Source: Filibacter tadaridae | GTDB lineage: Bacteria; Bacillota; Bacilli; Bacillales_A; Planococcaceae | NCBI RefSeq assembly: GCF_900609045.1 | Contig: NZ_UXAV01000037.1 | Span: 62,001 to 126,000 of the forward strand | Direction of reading: 5' to 3' | DNA: 64,000 bases | In this document: in pieces, positions 54,242 to 63,298 of the stretch | How the letters are laid out: each line of letters starts with the position of its first letter | Position numbering within the stretch: the first letter of the stretch is position 1 | Notes under the pieces: model-generated | Told to the model about the DNA's origin: nothing | Seen by the model: only the letters and a program-made list of their open reading frames with translations | Databases searched by the model: none | Program-made: the position numbers and the translations under genes

Positions 54242-54915
54242 AAACGTTCAATCCGTTTTTCTTGGTCCGCCTGCAAGAGCCCTTGGACGTAAATACTTGG
54301 TGTGTGAATCATTGCAGGATCAAGATCACCCGTCTCAACAATTTCTTCAACTTCCGCAATGGTGAATCGACCAGCAGCAGCCATCATCGGGTTAAAGTTT
54401 TGCGCTGTTTTATTGTAAATCAGATTACCGAATTTATCGGCTTTGGCGGCACGAACAAGTGCAAAATCTGCACGTAAAGATTCTTCGAGAACATATTCCT
54501 TACCACCGAATTCCCTGATTTCTTTCCCTTCTGCAACAATAGTACCTACTCCCGCTGGCGTAAAGAACGCTGGAATACCCGCACCACCTGCACGAATTTT
54601 TTCTGCAAGTGTTCCCTGCGGTGTCAACTCGACTTCGATTTCACCAGACAGTACTTGACGTTCGAATTCTTTATTCTCACCTACATAGGAACCGATCATT
54701 TTTTTGATCTGCTTGTTTTTCAGCAAGAGTCCAAGACCCCACTCATCGACTCCACAGTTATTCGAAATGACCGTCAACTCTTTGACGTTTTTTTCAACAA
54801 GCGCCAAAATAAGCTGTTCCGGAATTCCGACAAGCCCAAACCCGCCTACCATTAACGTTGCGCCATCTTGGATATTCGCAACCGCTTCCTTTGCAGATGA
54901 ATAAATTGGTTTCAT
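54205..54915 (-). CDS. scoA: 3-oxoacid CoA-transferase, subunit A, with repeat-derived C-terminus
   Basis: 236 residues. [44 protein letters not shown] is the subunit A signature, with [19 protein letters not shown] and [13 protein letters not shown] also typical. It pairs with ScoB. The last 11 codons ([11 protein letters not shown]) and the stop codon lie inside the 17-bp inverted repeat of the family C element, so the native end seems to have been replaced or extended. AAAGGGGGATGTACG ribosome binding site. First gene of the pair. Confidence 0.9.
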   Translation of the reverse strand: MKPIYSSAKEAVANIQDGATLMVGGFGLVGIPEQLILALVEKNVKELTVISNNCGVDEWGLGLLLKNKQIKKMIGSYVGENKEFERQVLSGEIEVELTPQGTLAEKIRAGGAGIPAFFTPAGVGTIVAEGKEIREFGGKEYVLEESLRADFALVRAAKADKFGNLIYNKTAQNFNPMMAAAGRFTIAEVEEIVETGDLDPAMIHTPSIYVQGLLQADQEKRIERLTLSSGGSNPAG

Positions 54916-55052
54916 CGTACATCCCCCTTTGAATCGTTTGGATTGTATGTAATAATCCTTCTCTTTAATTAAATCAGACTACACGGGATGTTGCAATGAT
55001 AGATACATTTCTTCGTTTACGTTACTAGAGTCCTTCAGTTTTCATCCAAAAA

Positions 55053-55084
55053 AACCGGAAAACCATGTTAATGGTTCTCCGGTT
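55053..55084 (-). terminator. Terminator overlapping the MFS gene end
   Basis: 13-base arms with one mismatch (55053-55065, 55072-55084), A/T-run at the downstream side on the minus strand; overlaps the last codons of the MFS gene. Confidence 0.75.
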
Positions 55085-56252
55085 CGTAGCCCGCTTTTTT
55101 TAACGGGCGATCGAATAAATAAGTTGTGAAAACGGGAATGATCATAAATACGGTTAAAACGAAAATCATAACTTGCATGCCGTATTGATCGGCAAGTACA
55201 CCGCCAACAAAAGGCCCAAACATTTTCCCCACCGTTGCAAATGAATTGACGATACCTTGGTAGAATCCATCTCTTCCTTTGGGCGCCAGTTGGCTTGCAA
55301 TGGTAGGTACCGCTGGCCAGACAAACATTTCACCAAACGTCAAAATGACCATTGCAACAATGAACATTGTAAATGATTCCGCAAAACCAACCACAATGTA
55401 CGATAGGCTGAATATAATAATACCTAACAGCATTTGCGCTTTAATACGCTTTTCCAACCGCTTGATAATCGGTTTGATAAGAGGTTGTCCGATAACAATT
55501 AGCAGACCGTTTATCGTCCAAAGAAGACTGTATTGTTTCAAAGAAATACCAAGTGTCAAGATATGCGTCGAAATCGTCGATGTCCACTGCGTGTAAACAA
55601 GCCACATTACAACGTAACCTGCGGAAATGATTAGCAGTGCATAGAACGGCGCTTTTTGACGTATTTTCTTCTGCTCAGTCAAGACATTCGTATGACTTAT
55701 CGGTGAAATTTCAAGTTTGCGATAACCGAAAAGAGCGACAAAGAAAAAGAGTATATAGAAGATTAGATTCGCCGGAAAAATATAATCGATACTAACAGAT
55801 GCGATAAGCCCCGCTAATGCCGGCCCGATTGCAACACCTAGATTTTGCGCAATATAGATGGCATTGAACGCCCTTCTACCGCCCTCCGGCCAAAGTGTTC
55901 CAACCATCGCGTACATACTTGGAAATATGACTCCGCCACTAAAACCGATAAGCGTTAGAAACCAGACATAATGGGGCCAACCATGCCAAAAAACAAGGCC
56001 GATAAGACCCAGAATTGAAAGCACAATCCCTCCCATTATGGATTTGTAGCCACCAATCCGATCAAACAAAAAGCCGCCGAGAAGATTCCCGACAACACCC
56101 GCACCCGCATTTGCCATCAGCACTAAACCTGCAACAGATAGCGATTTACCCAAATAATCATGCAAATAAATCGTGTTCAATGGCCAAAGAAATGAGTTAC
56201 CTACGACGTTTATGAGCATCCCAATAATGAGGAGCCATACTTTTTTCGGCAT
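55068..56252 (-). CDS. MFS transporter (YttB-like, drug-efflux type)
   Basis: About 394 residues, twelve predicted membrane segments. Motif A-like GNLLGGFLFDRIGGYKSIMGG between TM2 and TM3 and YIAQNLGVAIGPALAGLI in TM5 (motif C, typical of exporters). The substrate cannot be read from sequence. Start at 56252: GGAGGATAAGGCA precedes it; the ATG at 56267 overlaps the ribosome binding site. B. subtilis YttB lies in a comparable neighbourhood. Monocistronic, divergent from ytqA. Confidence 0.85.
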   Translation of the reverse strand: MPKKVWLLIIGMLINVVGNSFLWPLNTIYLHDYLGKSLSVAGLVLMANAGAGVVGNLLGGFLFDRIGGYKSIMGGIVLSILGLIGLVFWHGWPHYVWFLTLIGFSGGVIFPSMYAMVGTLWPEGGRRAFNAIYIAQNLGVAIGPALAGLIASVSIDYIFPANLIFYILFFFVALFGYRKLEISPISHTNVLTEQKKIRQKAPFYALLIISAGYVVMWLVYTQWTSTISTHILTLGISLKQYSLLWTINGLLIVIGQPLIKPIIKRLEKRIKAQMLLGIIIFSLSYIVVGFAESFTMFIVAMVILTFGEMFVWPAVPTIASQLAPKGRDGFYQGIVNSFATVGKMFGPFVGGVLADQYGMQVMIFVLTVFMIIPVFTTYLFDRPLKKAGYEPENH

Positions 56253-56411
56253 TGCCTTATCCTCCATTTTTCCTTAACGTTCATATCACATAAATAAGAG
56301 TCTATTCTTTTTGCAAGTACTCATCAAGATGAATGAAAAATGTTCAATAATTCAGATGATACAGCATGACGAAATCATGATACAATCTACTGTTAGAGGA
56401 GTTGAAACAAA

Positions 56412-57371
56412 GTGGAAAAAATAACATTACCGTTTCCTTCCGAAGGTAAACGCTATCATACATGGTCACGTCACCTAAAAGATGAATTCGGTTTCAAAGT
56501 ATTCAAAGTAGCATTAGACGCTGGTTTTGATTGTCCCAACCGGGATGGTACAGTCGCATTCGGGGGATGCACATTTTGTAGTGCCGCCGGATCGGGAGAC
56601 TTCGCTGGTGATCGCGTAGATCCAATCGATGTTCAATTTACCGAGATAAAAGAAAGAATGCAGAAGAAATGGAAAGACGGAAAATGCATGGCGTACTTCC
56701 AAGCCTATACAAATACCCATGCACCTCTTCCAAAACTCAAAGAAAAGTTTGAAGCTGCTTTGGCACAAGACGAGGTTATCGCTTTGTCAATTGCAACGCG
56801 ACCTGACTGCCTGCCGGACGACGTTGTCGAATATTTAGCGGAGCTCAATGAACGTACGTATTTGTGGGTGGAACTTGGACTCCAGACAGTTCACGAAAAA
56901 ACGGCAAATCTTGTCAACCGAGCACATGATTTTAAAACGTATGTAGAGGGTGTAGAAAAATTACGCAAGCACGGCATCCGTGTTTGTACACATATTATTA
57001 ATGGCTTGCCCCTTGAAGATTACGATATGATGATGGAAACAGCACGCGAAGTATCTAAACTCGATGTCCAAGGGATTAAAATCCATTTGCTTCATCTATT
57101 AAAAGGGACGCCGATGGTAAAGCAATATGAAAAAGGCCAACTCGAATTCCTAGGTAAAGATGAATATATCAGCCTGGTTGCAGATCAGCTTGAAATTCTA
57201 CCTCCTGAAATGATTATCCACCGGATTACGGGAGACGGACCGATTGAACTTATGATTGGACCGATGTGGAGTGTCACAAAATGGGAAGTTTTGAACGGTA
57301 TCGACAAAGAACTCGAACGCCGTGGTAGTTGGCAAGGCAAACACTATGCAGGTAAAGTCGAGACGGTATGA
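56412..57371 (+). CDS. ytqA: Radical SAM protein, TIGR01212 family (YtqA)
   Basis: 319 residues. The 4Fe-4S cysteines are in CPNRDGTVAFGGCTFC, with the long spacing typical of this family (related to Elp3), and WVELGLQTVHEKT, HIINGLPLEDYDMM follow. The reaction is not established. GTG start at 56412 with AGAGGAG about 10 nt upstream. In B. subtilis it is followed by ytqB, a methyltransferase; here ytqB is absent and a YeiH-type gene follows. Confidence 0.9.
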   Translation: MEKITLPFPSEGKRYHTWSRHLKDEFGFKVFKVALDAGFDCPNRDGTVAFGGCTFCSAAGSGDFAGDRVDPIDVQFTEIKERMQKKWKDGKCMAYFQAYTNTHAPLPKLKEKFEAALAQDEVIALSIATRPDCLPDDVVEYLAELNERTYLWVELGLQTVHEKTANLVNRAHDFKTYVEGVEKLRKHGIRVCTHIINGLPLEDYDMMMETAREVSKLDVQGIKIHLLHLLKGTPMVKQYEKGQLEFLGKDEYISLVADQLEILPPEMIIHRITGDGPIELMIGPMWSVTKWEVLNGIDKELERRGSWQGKHYAGKVETV

Positions 57372-57483
57372 AGCAATCTTACGAAGGATGATTCCTGAGT
57401 GGATCGGTTATTAACTTCAAGTTTGATAATTTTTTCGGCTGAACATTTTCGTGAGAAAAACCGTGTATACTCTATTGAAATTC

Positions 57484-57517
57484 AAAAGGATGAAGCGATT
57501 CCCCGCTTCATCCTTTT
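57484..57517 (+). terminator. Terminator downstream of ytqA
   Basis: Perfect 14-bp inverted repeat (57484-57497, 57504-57517) with T-run TTTTTT. It is 112 bp beyond the ytqA stop; the gap (57372-57483) shows no gene. Confidence 0.8.
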
Positions 57518-57631
57518 TTGCGTTTTACATAATCATAGATTTTACTTATAGTCACTATCATTATAAATTATTTTGCTTATAGTAGATAATCTACTATGCT
57601 TGCAGTATAGATAAAAGAAAGGGGTAACGAG

Positions 57632-58690
57632 ATGACACCTAAAAGTGGAAATACACTTAGTGCACCAAACACTGAATCCCCCAAAAAAGGGCAGCCACCA
57701 TTTGACATTAAATTTTGGATTGGCGGTATCGCGTTTACATTTCTAATTGCCCTGGTCGGCTTTCTACTTGCTCAATTGCCCGGTTTCAATCGTGTTGGTC
57801 AATTAGCATGCGCAATACTTATCGCCATCTCCTATCGTCATTTTTTCGGCTATCCGGAAATCATTCGCTCCGGTATCACTTTTTCTTCGAAGCGGTTATT
57901 ACGATTTGCAATCATCCTTTACGGTCTCAAGTTAAATATCGGCACGGTGCTTAATGATGGACTCGGCCTACTTGTCCGGGATGCAGGCGTCATCATCTTC
58001 GCGATATTAATGACAGTATGGCTCGCAAAACTGTTGAAAGCAGATCCCATGATTGCACTTCTCTTAGGTGTAGGTACAGGGGTCTGCGGAGCAGCAGCCA
58101 TTGCGGCAATTGCACCAATCGTCAAGTCTAAAGACGATGATACGGCTATCAGCGTCGGCATTATTGCACTAGTTGGTACAATCTTCGCTATCGCCTATAC
58201 CATTTTAAGACCTTTGTTACCTCTCTCACCTATAGAGTATGGCATATGGTCTGGAACTAGTCTTCATGAAGTTGCGCATGTTGCCTTAGCAGCAGAACCA
58301 GGTGGTCAAGATGCACTTGCTATCGCTTTACTGGCAAAATTAGGACGTGTATTCCTTCTTGTTCCGCTTTGTTTCATTTTCATGTATTTCATGAAACGCA
58401 AAAGTAAAGGTCAGGAACAGACAGATGCAAAGATTGAATTCCCTTGGTTTTTAATCGGATTTCTTGCACTAAGCCTCTTTGGTAGCTTTGTTCTCGGTCG
58501 CTCCATTCCTGTTACTGAAGGATTTATGAATGGTGTTTCAATGGTAACGACATGGTGTTTGACAGCTGCCATGGTTGGACTTGGTTTGAATGTAAGTCTT
58601 CGTGATTTACGAACAAAAGCACTTAAACCGCTAATCGCTATGTCCATAACTTCAGTACTTCTTTCTGTAATCGTTTATTTTATTATTTAA
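57632..58690 (+). CDS. YeiH/UPF0324 family membrane protein (putative sulfate exporter)
   Basis: 352 residues, about ten hydrophobic segments. GVGTGVCGAAAIAAIAPIVKSKDDDTAISVGIIALVGTIFAIAYTILRPLLPLSPIEYGIWSGTSLHEVAHVALAA is strongly conserved in this family. A sulfate or other sulfur-oxyanion export role is a database-level prediction, not proof. AGAAAGGGG ribosome binding site. It is convergent with a LysR regulator, overlapping by 8 bp; E. coli pairs yeiH with the LysR gene yeiE, so a regulator-transporter pair is likely. Confidence 0.85.
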   Translation: MTPKSGNTLSAPNTESPKKGQPPFDIKFWIGGIAFTFLIALVGFLLAQLPGFNRVGQLACAILIAISYRHFFGYPEIIRSGITFSSKRLLRFAIILYGLKLNIGTVLNDGLGLLVRDAGVIIFAILMTVWLAKLLKADPMIALLLGVGTGVCGAAAIAAIAPIVKSKDDDTAISVGIIALVGTIFAIAYTILRPLLPLSPIEYGIWSGTSLHEVAHVALAAEPGGQDALAIALLAKLGRVFLLVPLCFIFMYFMKRKSKGQEQTDAKIEFPWFLIGFLALSLFGSFVLGRSIPVTEGFMNGVSMVTTWCLTAAMVGLGLNVSLRDLRTKALKPLIAMSITSVLLSVIVYFII

Positions 58691-59582
58691 TCAGATTCGA
58701 TAAATCTTTGTGTTCACGAACCAACTCCAAGAAAACTTGTACGGCTTTCGTTTGAAATGGCGTTTGTGTAACAATGGTAAATTGACGGGTGAAAGGGGTT
58801 CCTTTCACCTGTATTTTTTGCAGATTTCCAATTGAAAATTCCTTGCGCAACGCCCATTGCGATAAAAGACTGATACCAAGACCCGCTTCCACAGATTCCT
58901 TTATGAGTTGCGTACTCCCGAACTCCATCAATTTCTTCGGCTTACAATCAAATAGACGGAATAACGCATCCGTCGCCCCTCTCGTACCCGAACCATTTTC
59001 TCGTATAATCCATGTTTCTTCTTCCAGTTCTCTCCATCCAATTTCTTTCCTAACTTGAGAAAACGGATGGTTTTTTGACATGACGACAAACATTGCATCC
59101 TCCGCAAACGATTCGGATGACAATTTCTTATTTCTGCATTCATTTTCAATAATTCCAACATCCAATTGATGGCTAGCTACAAGTTCTTCAATTTCTTTTG
59201 AATTACCAATCGTAATTGCTGGATGAATAAGTGGGTATTTTTCATGCATTTTTGCAATTATATGCGGAAGAATATACTCTCCAAATGTATAACTGGCGCC
59301 GATTGACAGCGAGCCACTTGCTGTATTGGTCAAATCGTCTACTAACAGTTTCATTTTTTCATGAAGCCCTACAATTTCTTTCGCGTGATAATAGACGATT
59401 TCCCCTGCTTGGTTTAATCGCACATATTTATTACTTCGTTCGAGTAATCTTGTTCCGATGTCACGCTCCAACGTTTGTATATATTGACTGACCGCTGGTT
59501 GCGTCATATGCAATTCTTCTGCTGCACGTGAAAAGTTTTTCCTCTCAGCTACTGCTATAAACACTTGTAAATGCTGATCCAT
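58683..59582 (-). CDS. LysR-type transcriptional regulator (CysL/YeiE-like)
   Basis: 299 residues. N-terminal winged helix (FIAVAERKNFSRAAEELHMTQPAVSQYIQTLERDIGTRLLER) and a periplasmic-binding-type effector domain with the GSGTRGATDALFR loop seen in CbbR/CysL/YeiE regulators, which sense sulfur compounds or small anions. Its 3' end overlaps the YeiH-type gene by 8 bp tail to tail. It probably controls that gene; the ligand is unknown. Confidence 0.87.
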   Translation of the reverse strand: MDQHLQVFIAVAERKNFSRAAEELHMTQPAVSQYIQTLERDIGTRLLERSNKYVRLNQAGEIVYYHAKEIVGLHEKMKLLVDDLTNTASGSLSIGASYTFGEYILPHIIAKMHEKYPLIHPAITIGNSKEIEELVASHQLDVGIIENECRNKKLSSESFAEDAMFVVMSKNHPFSQVRKEIGWRELEEETWIIRENGSGTRGATDALFRLFDCKPKKLMEFGSTQLIKESVEAGLGISLLSQWALRKEFSIGNLQKIQVKGTPFTRQFTIVTQTPFQTKAVQVFLELVREHKDLSNLIK

Positions 59583-59672
59583 CCGTTCTCTACCTCCTTC
59601 ACATGAACAATAGAAGCCGATTTAGTAGTACCTTAAATCGGCGATTGCAGGTGCTTTTTCAAGCTATTCATT

Positions 59673-60221
59673 TCAATTCCCTTTTGTATATGCTGCTAGC
59701 CATACACCTGAGTCTTCATGGATGAGTGGCTGTTGGACATCCTTCTTGAATTCATCCACTTTTTTCAGTTTATCAAGCTTGCCGCCATACCAATCTTCCA
59801 CGTTTTTCCTAGTCACTGTGTAGGATTTATCTTCAAATTTCATTTCGATTTTTTGCATGTTTCCGATGAGAACAAATACCGCTGTCGTATTATAGAGTAC
59901 CGCTTGTTCCGCCTTTTTTCCAATTTCATCAACACGGGCATTGTAGTGCATGGTAAGTGAAAGTGCTTCTGAATCTATTTCAAACGTTTCTTGATACTTA
60001 TTCAATGGAAGTTCACTGAAAAGATTTCCCATATTCGAGTTGTTTCCCATATAGTCATTCTCATAGCTCTTCACTTTTTCAAACTCATGTGTTTCCGGGT
60101 CCTGTTGAAGTTTTGCTTCACCAATCTTCACTTTATTCGGCACTTCAAAAAATTGAAGCCATATGAATAGTGGTATAGCTAAAATAACAATAATAATCAT
60201 AACAAGTCTGCGTTTCTCCAT
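59673..60221 (-). CDS. Membrane-anchored DUF4825-like protein
   Basis: About 182 residues. Basic start then one membrane segment (about 5-22), and an extracytoplasmic domain containing YENDYMGNNSNMGNLFSELP, which recalls the DUF4825 pattern (gdNS.vg.l...LP). Function unknown. The frame opens at 60278, but AGGGGAGCGGGGAG sits before the ATG at 60221. Monocistronic as far as can be seen. Confidence 0.65.
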   Translation of the reverse strand: MEKRRLVMIIIVILAIPLFIWLQFFEVPNKVKIGEAKLQQDPETHEFEKVKSYENDYMGNNSNMGNLFSELPLNKYQETFEIDSEALSLTMHYNARVDEIGKKAEQAVLYNTTAVFVLIGNMQKIEMKFEDKSYTVTRKNVEDWYGGKLDKLKKVDEFKKDVQQPLIHEDSGVWLAAYTKGN

Positions 60222-60321
60222 ATCGTCTCCCCGCTCCCCTTTGTTTTGAATATTCTTTTTCTCAAGTGTACCATTCAAGATTACGAAATGAAATTGCGTT
60301 TCAGTTAATTTTATGCAATAG

Positions 60322-60356
60322 AAAAAAGCCGATTCACTGAATGAATCGGCTTTTTT
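60322..60356 (-). terminator. Terminator of the LysM-3D gene
   Basis: Perfect 15-bp inverted repeat (60322-60336, 60342-60356), T-run on the minus strand. It lies beyond the family B repeat, so the repeat is transcribed as the 3' untranslated region of the upstream gene. Confidence 0.85.
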
Positions 60357-60363
60357 TCTTATT

Positions 60364-60529
60364 GCCTGTCGACCCTGACCAAGGCGCTTCCGCTTTTCGT
60401 TTTTGTCCAGCTTCAGCGCCTAGGGGCCTCGGGTCATAAGCCGACCCTGCTGTGTGGCAAAGTACGCCACTCAGCCGGTTCGTCTTATGCCTGTCGCCCC
60501 TGACCAAGGCGCTTCCGCTTTTCGTTTTT
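60364..60529 (-). repeat. Family B repeat, copy 2, with 41-bp direct repeats at its ends
   Basis: The same 41-base sequence (beginning GCCTGTCG, ending TTCGTTTTT; one mismatch) occurs at 60364-60404 and 60489-60529, a period of 125 bp. Between them: CAGCGCCTAGGGGC...GGGTCATAAGCC, hairpin GTGGC/GCCAC (60454-60458, 60466-60470), and CTTATG (60484-60489) pairing with CATAAG (60435-60440). It ends at the stop codon of the LysM-3D gene. Confidence 0.85.
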
Positions 60530-61082
60530 ACTCAAGTACTTTTATTTTTACTGATTTACGGCCCCATTTGTAGGCTTGCTTTTTTGTTGGGAAAAATACG
60601 TCTATCTTATTGCCTTTAATCGCGCTACCTATATCACCTGCGATGGCATATCCGTATCCTTCCACATATACTTTCGTTCCAAGTTTAATGATTTTCGGAT
60701 CGACCGCGATTACTTTAATGTCCGGGTTGCGTTTTAAATTGATGCCTGTACTCGTAATTCCGGAACAACCATTGCAACTTGCGGTAAATGCGCTTGCCGA
60801 AACAGTGAATTCTTTCACTACATTATCATTGGATCTTGAAGGAGTTTTTTTAACTGATTTCCCGTTAGAAACGACTTTCAATTTCTGCTTCGGATAGATT
60901 GTGTTTGATTTTAATTTGTTCCATGATTTTAAATTGGAGACGGATACGTTGTGCACCTTCGCAATTCTAAATAATGAATCCCCTTTTTTTACAGTATACG
61001 TTGATGAAGCTGCATAACTTTCGCTCGTTCCGCTGACCAATAAAGAAATCGTAATGATAAGTGTTACTAGAAGTTTTCTCAA
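60528..61082 (-). CDS. Secreted LysM plus 3D-domain cell wall protein
   Basis: 184 residues. Signal peptide (about 1-24, ending SYAA), LysM peptidoglycan-binding domain (YTVKKGDSLFRIAKVHNVSVSNLKSWNKL, about 28-72), linker, then a 3D domain (ITSTGINL; AVDPKIIKLGTKVYVEG; AGDIGSAIKGNKIDVFF) with the three aspartates that name it and the ASCNGCSG cysteine pair. 3D domains are related to lytic transglycosylase (MltA) active sites; relatives are YocH and resuscitation-promoting-factor-like proteins. It probably remodels peptidoglycan. The stop codon is the first trinucleotide of the adjoining family B repeat. Confidence 0.92.
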   Translation of the reverse strand: MRKLLVTLIITISLLVSGTSESYAASSTYTVKKGDSLFRIAKVHNVSVSNLKSWNKLKSNTIYPKQKLKVVSNGKSVKKTPSRSNDNVVKEFTVSASAFTASCNGCSGITSTGINLKRNPDIKVIAVDPKIIKLGTKVYVEGYGYAIAGDIGSAIKGNKIDVFFPTKKQAYKWGRKSVKIKVLE

Positions 61083-61211
61083 TAACTCTACTCCCTACTT
61101 TTTAGTCTATACTTAGACTAACAGCCCACTATTACAATCACGTTACAGGTATTTGCCTATCTCGTTACAAAACGGGGCACTACTATTACAAAGGAATTAA
61201 GGTGATACGTT

Positions 61212-61730
61212 TTGCAAAAAGTCTCTCTGCGACAGGCCGTCAAAAGTGATGCAAAAGGCGTTACAGACGTACTTGTTGCCAGTCAATGGTTTACGTACGA
61301 AAAGCTTTACTCCGAGCACTATATAAGTAACTTGATTTCCAATTATTACAATGTGGAACGTATTGAACAGGAAATCGTCTCTATTAGTGAAAAGTGGCAC
61401 GGTTATTTCATTGCTGAAATGAATGGTCAAATCGTAGGGGCAATCGGCGGTGGAATGACGAACAAAAATGTCGGAGAGGTCTACGTGTTTTACTTAGATC
61501 CATCCATGCGCGGAAAAGGGATTGGTACGCGACTGCTCAATTTCTTCACTGCCATACAAAAAAGCAGATACGGCGCAAAAGAACAATGGGTTTCCGTCGC
61601 AAAAGGAAATACATATGCAATCCCCTTTTATGAGACACGGGGGTTTATCTACCAATATGAAGAAGCTGCATACGGAACTACAGAAGATGATGACGATGTA
61701 TCATTGAAATACAAAAGAGAACTAGACTAG
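61212..61730 (+). CDS. GNAT family N-acetyltransferase
   Basis: 172 residues. Acetyl-CoA site: VYVFYLDPSMRGKGIGTRLLNFF (R/Q-x-x-G-x-G/A), and the later NTYAIPFYETRGF motif. The acceptor is unknown. TTG start at 61212 after TTAAGGTGAT. Divergent from the LysM-3D gene; a VanZ-type gene follows 52 bp downstream on the same strand and may be co-transcribed. Confidence 0.85.
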   Translation: MQKVSLRQAVKSDAKGVTDVLVASQWFTYEKLYSEHYISNLISNYYNVERIEQEIVSISEKWHGYFIAEMNGQIVGAIGGGMTNKNVGEVYVFYLDPSMRGKGIGTRLLNFFTAIQKSRYGAKEQWVSVAKGNTYAIPFYETRGFIYQYEEAAYGTTEDDDDVSLKYKRELD

Positions 61731-61782
61731 AGCAGTAAGGTACCATTCTTTCAAATTAAATTAGGAAAAATAGGTGTATTTT

Positions 61783-62358
61783 ATGACGGCAATTTTAGGT
61801 TACATCGGGGCTATGATTCCGTACATGCTTATCGCTTTACCAGCAATTCTTATCTTTCGTCTTTTCTACAACAAATTCCGGAAACGTACAAACATTAATC
61901 GTTATCATGAAATAGGAGTTGTCATTTTCCTATTATTCATGACGGCGCTATTTTCACAAACGATTTTAACATTCCTTTATACAGGTCCAGCCATCAATCA
62001 TTCGTTTTTAAATGTGAATATTGTTCCTTTCCAAGTTTTTAAGGATAACTATTTTGCTATTACAGAACTTAATCTTTGGCAACCTTTCATAATAAATTTC
62101 ATCGGGAATATCTGTATTTTCATGCCCATCGGTTTTATGGTCCCTATACTTTGGAAGAAGTTCGACCGTTTTTGGAAAGTGTCCCTAGTCGGATTCTGTA
62201 TTTCCCTTTTCATTGAAACAACACAATTAACACAGTACAGAAGTAGCGATATCGATGATCTTTGGCTAAATACGTTAGGTTGCATGATTGGCTATCAAGT
62301 ATATATAATTGTCAAAAATAGAATTTCAGCGGTGGATGAAATCTTTAAATTAAGATAA
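61783..62358 (+). CDS. VanZ-like membrane protein
   Basis: About 191 residues with four to five hydrophobic segments. NLWQPFIINFIGNICIFMPIGFMVPILW and FIETTQLTQYRSSDIDDLWLNTLGCMIGYQVY are the VanZ family pattern (G-N...F-x-P-x-G; E-x-x-Q...R-x-x-D-x-D-D...N). VanZ proteins give low-level teicoplanin or cell-wall stress resistance by an unclear mechanism. ATG at 61783 after AGGTG; GTG 61774 is within the ribosome binding site. Confidence 0.88.
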   Translation: MTAILGYIGAMIPYMLIALPAILIFRLFYNKFRKRTNINRYHEIGVVIFLLFMTALFSQTILTFLYTGPAINHSFLNVNIVPFQVFKDNYFAITELNLWQPFIINFIGNICIFMPIGFMVPILWKKFDRFWKVSLVGFCISLFIETTQLTQYRSSDIDDLWLNTLGCMIGYQVYIIVKNRISAVDEIFKLR

Positions 62359-62448
62359 ATACTATATACGATATATCGCATATCTTCCATCTGTATCCAC
62401 TTTCCTGTATACTTAATACATATTGAATAAAACAGGATGGTGACTTTC

Positions 62449-63111
62449 ATGCCGATACCAATAGAATATTCAAAGCCGATTCGTAAAACTGCAAAAGAAA
62501 GCGCATTCAACCAGTTGCAGCAATGGATCATCGATGGAACTCTACATCCCGGTGAAAAGTTGAACGATACGGAACTTGCGCAAGCATTGAGTGTTAGTCG
62601 AACGCCGATTCGTGAGTCACTACAATTACTGGAAGTCCAGGGTTTTGTGAAAATGTATCCTGGAAAAGCGACACAAGTGACTGACGTGGTGAAAGAATCC
62701 ATTACAGATCTTCTTCCTCCGCTCGCTGCTTTGCAAGCACTGGCTGCGGAACTTGCAATACCATACCTTACTGAGTCAATAATTTCACTGCTTGAAACGA
62801 CAAACGAACAATTTGCACAGGCAGTGTATGCGGAAGATTATTTCAGAGCCTTAAAGATTGACGAAGATTTTCATCAAATTATCATCGATACGGCGAATAA
62901 TCCCTATATTCTTTCAATAGTCGCCTCTTTACAAGCACATGTCCGACGATTGTTCTTCCACAATTCCATCGTGTTAACTGAAAAGTCGATTGAGGAGCAC
63001 CGTAAGATTATTGATTTAATGAAAGAACACAATAGTAAGGAACTTTCTACCACTATGAAGGCAAATTGGTTACGTGCGATTGATGAGTTCCACTTAATCC
63101 AACAAAAATAA
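62449..63111 (+). CDS. GntR family regulator (FCD subfamily)
   Basis: About 220 residues. N-terminal winged helix (AFNQLQQWIIDGTLHPGEKLNDTELAQALSVSRTPIRESLQLLEVQGFVKM) and all-helical FCD effector domain with metal ligands suggested by KIDEDFHQIIIDTANN and SIEEHRKIIDLM. It probably senses a carboxylate. Start at 62449 chosen for spacing from AGGATGGTGA; ATG 62437 lies too close. Its neighbour is cstA on the opposite strand; no target can be assigned. Confidence 0.88.
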   Translation: MPIPIEYSKPIRKTAKESAFNQLQQWIIDGTLHPGEKLNDTELAQALSVSRTPIRESLQLLEVQGFVKMYPGKATQVTDVVKESITDLLPPLAALQALAAELAIPYLTESIISLLETTNEQFAQAVYAEDYFRALKIDEDFHQIIIDTANNPYILSIVASLQAHVRRLFFHNSIVLTEKSIEEHRKIIDLMKEHNSKELSTTMKANWLRAIDEFHLIQQK

Positions 63112-63115
63112 TTAG

Positions 63116-63153
63116 AAAAACCGGTCACCTTATAAAATAAGGAACCGGTTTTT
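63116..63153 (+). terminator. Terminator after the GntR gene
   Basis: AAAAACCGGT/ACCGGTTTTT perfect 10-bp stem (63116-63125, 63144-63153) with an inner CCTTAT/ATAAGG pairing and T-run. Confidence 0.85.
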
Positions 63154-63182
63154 CATTTGAATTAACTATACAAGTTAACATA

Positions 63183-63298
63183 TAGAATCCTCTCAACAAC
63201 GCTCGGCGCTTGGGGATGCCTACCGCAATAAGCAAGGGCAGGTGACCGCTGTCAGTCTTATTGATTCAGCTACCCCAGTGAGGCGTCTTCGCTGGAGA
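63183..63298 (-). repeat. Family A repeat, full-length copy
   Basis: About 116 bp, minus orientation: CTCCAGCGAAGACGCC, GGGGTAGC, CAATAAGACTGACAG, loop, CTTATTGCGG, GGCATCCCC, AAGCGCCGAGCG, GTTGAGAGGATTCT. It is flanked by a 10-base direct repeat ATATAGAATC at 63180-63189 and 63301-63310, which could be a target-site duplication or part of the element ends. It lies between the convergent GntR and cstA genes. Confidence 0.8.

Noticed and set aside
57423-57517. Possible small RNA gene after ytqA (TATACT at 57466-57471 before a strong hairpin)
   Set aside because: There is no convincing -35, and the transcript would be little more than the terminator hairpin. I keep only the terminator.
63183-63298. 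Family A as an integron attC site
   Set aside because: It has nested palindromes, but no paired RYYYAAC/GTTRRRY core sites, no cassette array and no integrase in the window.
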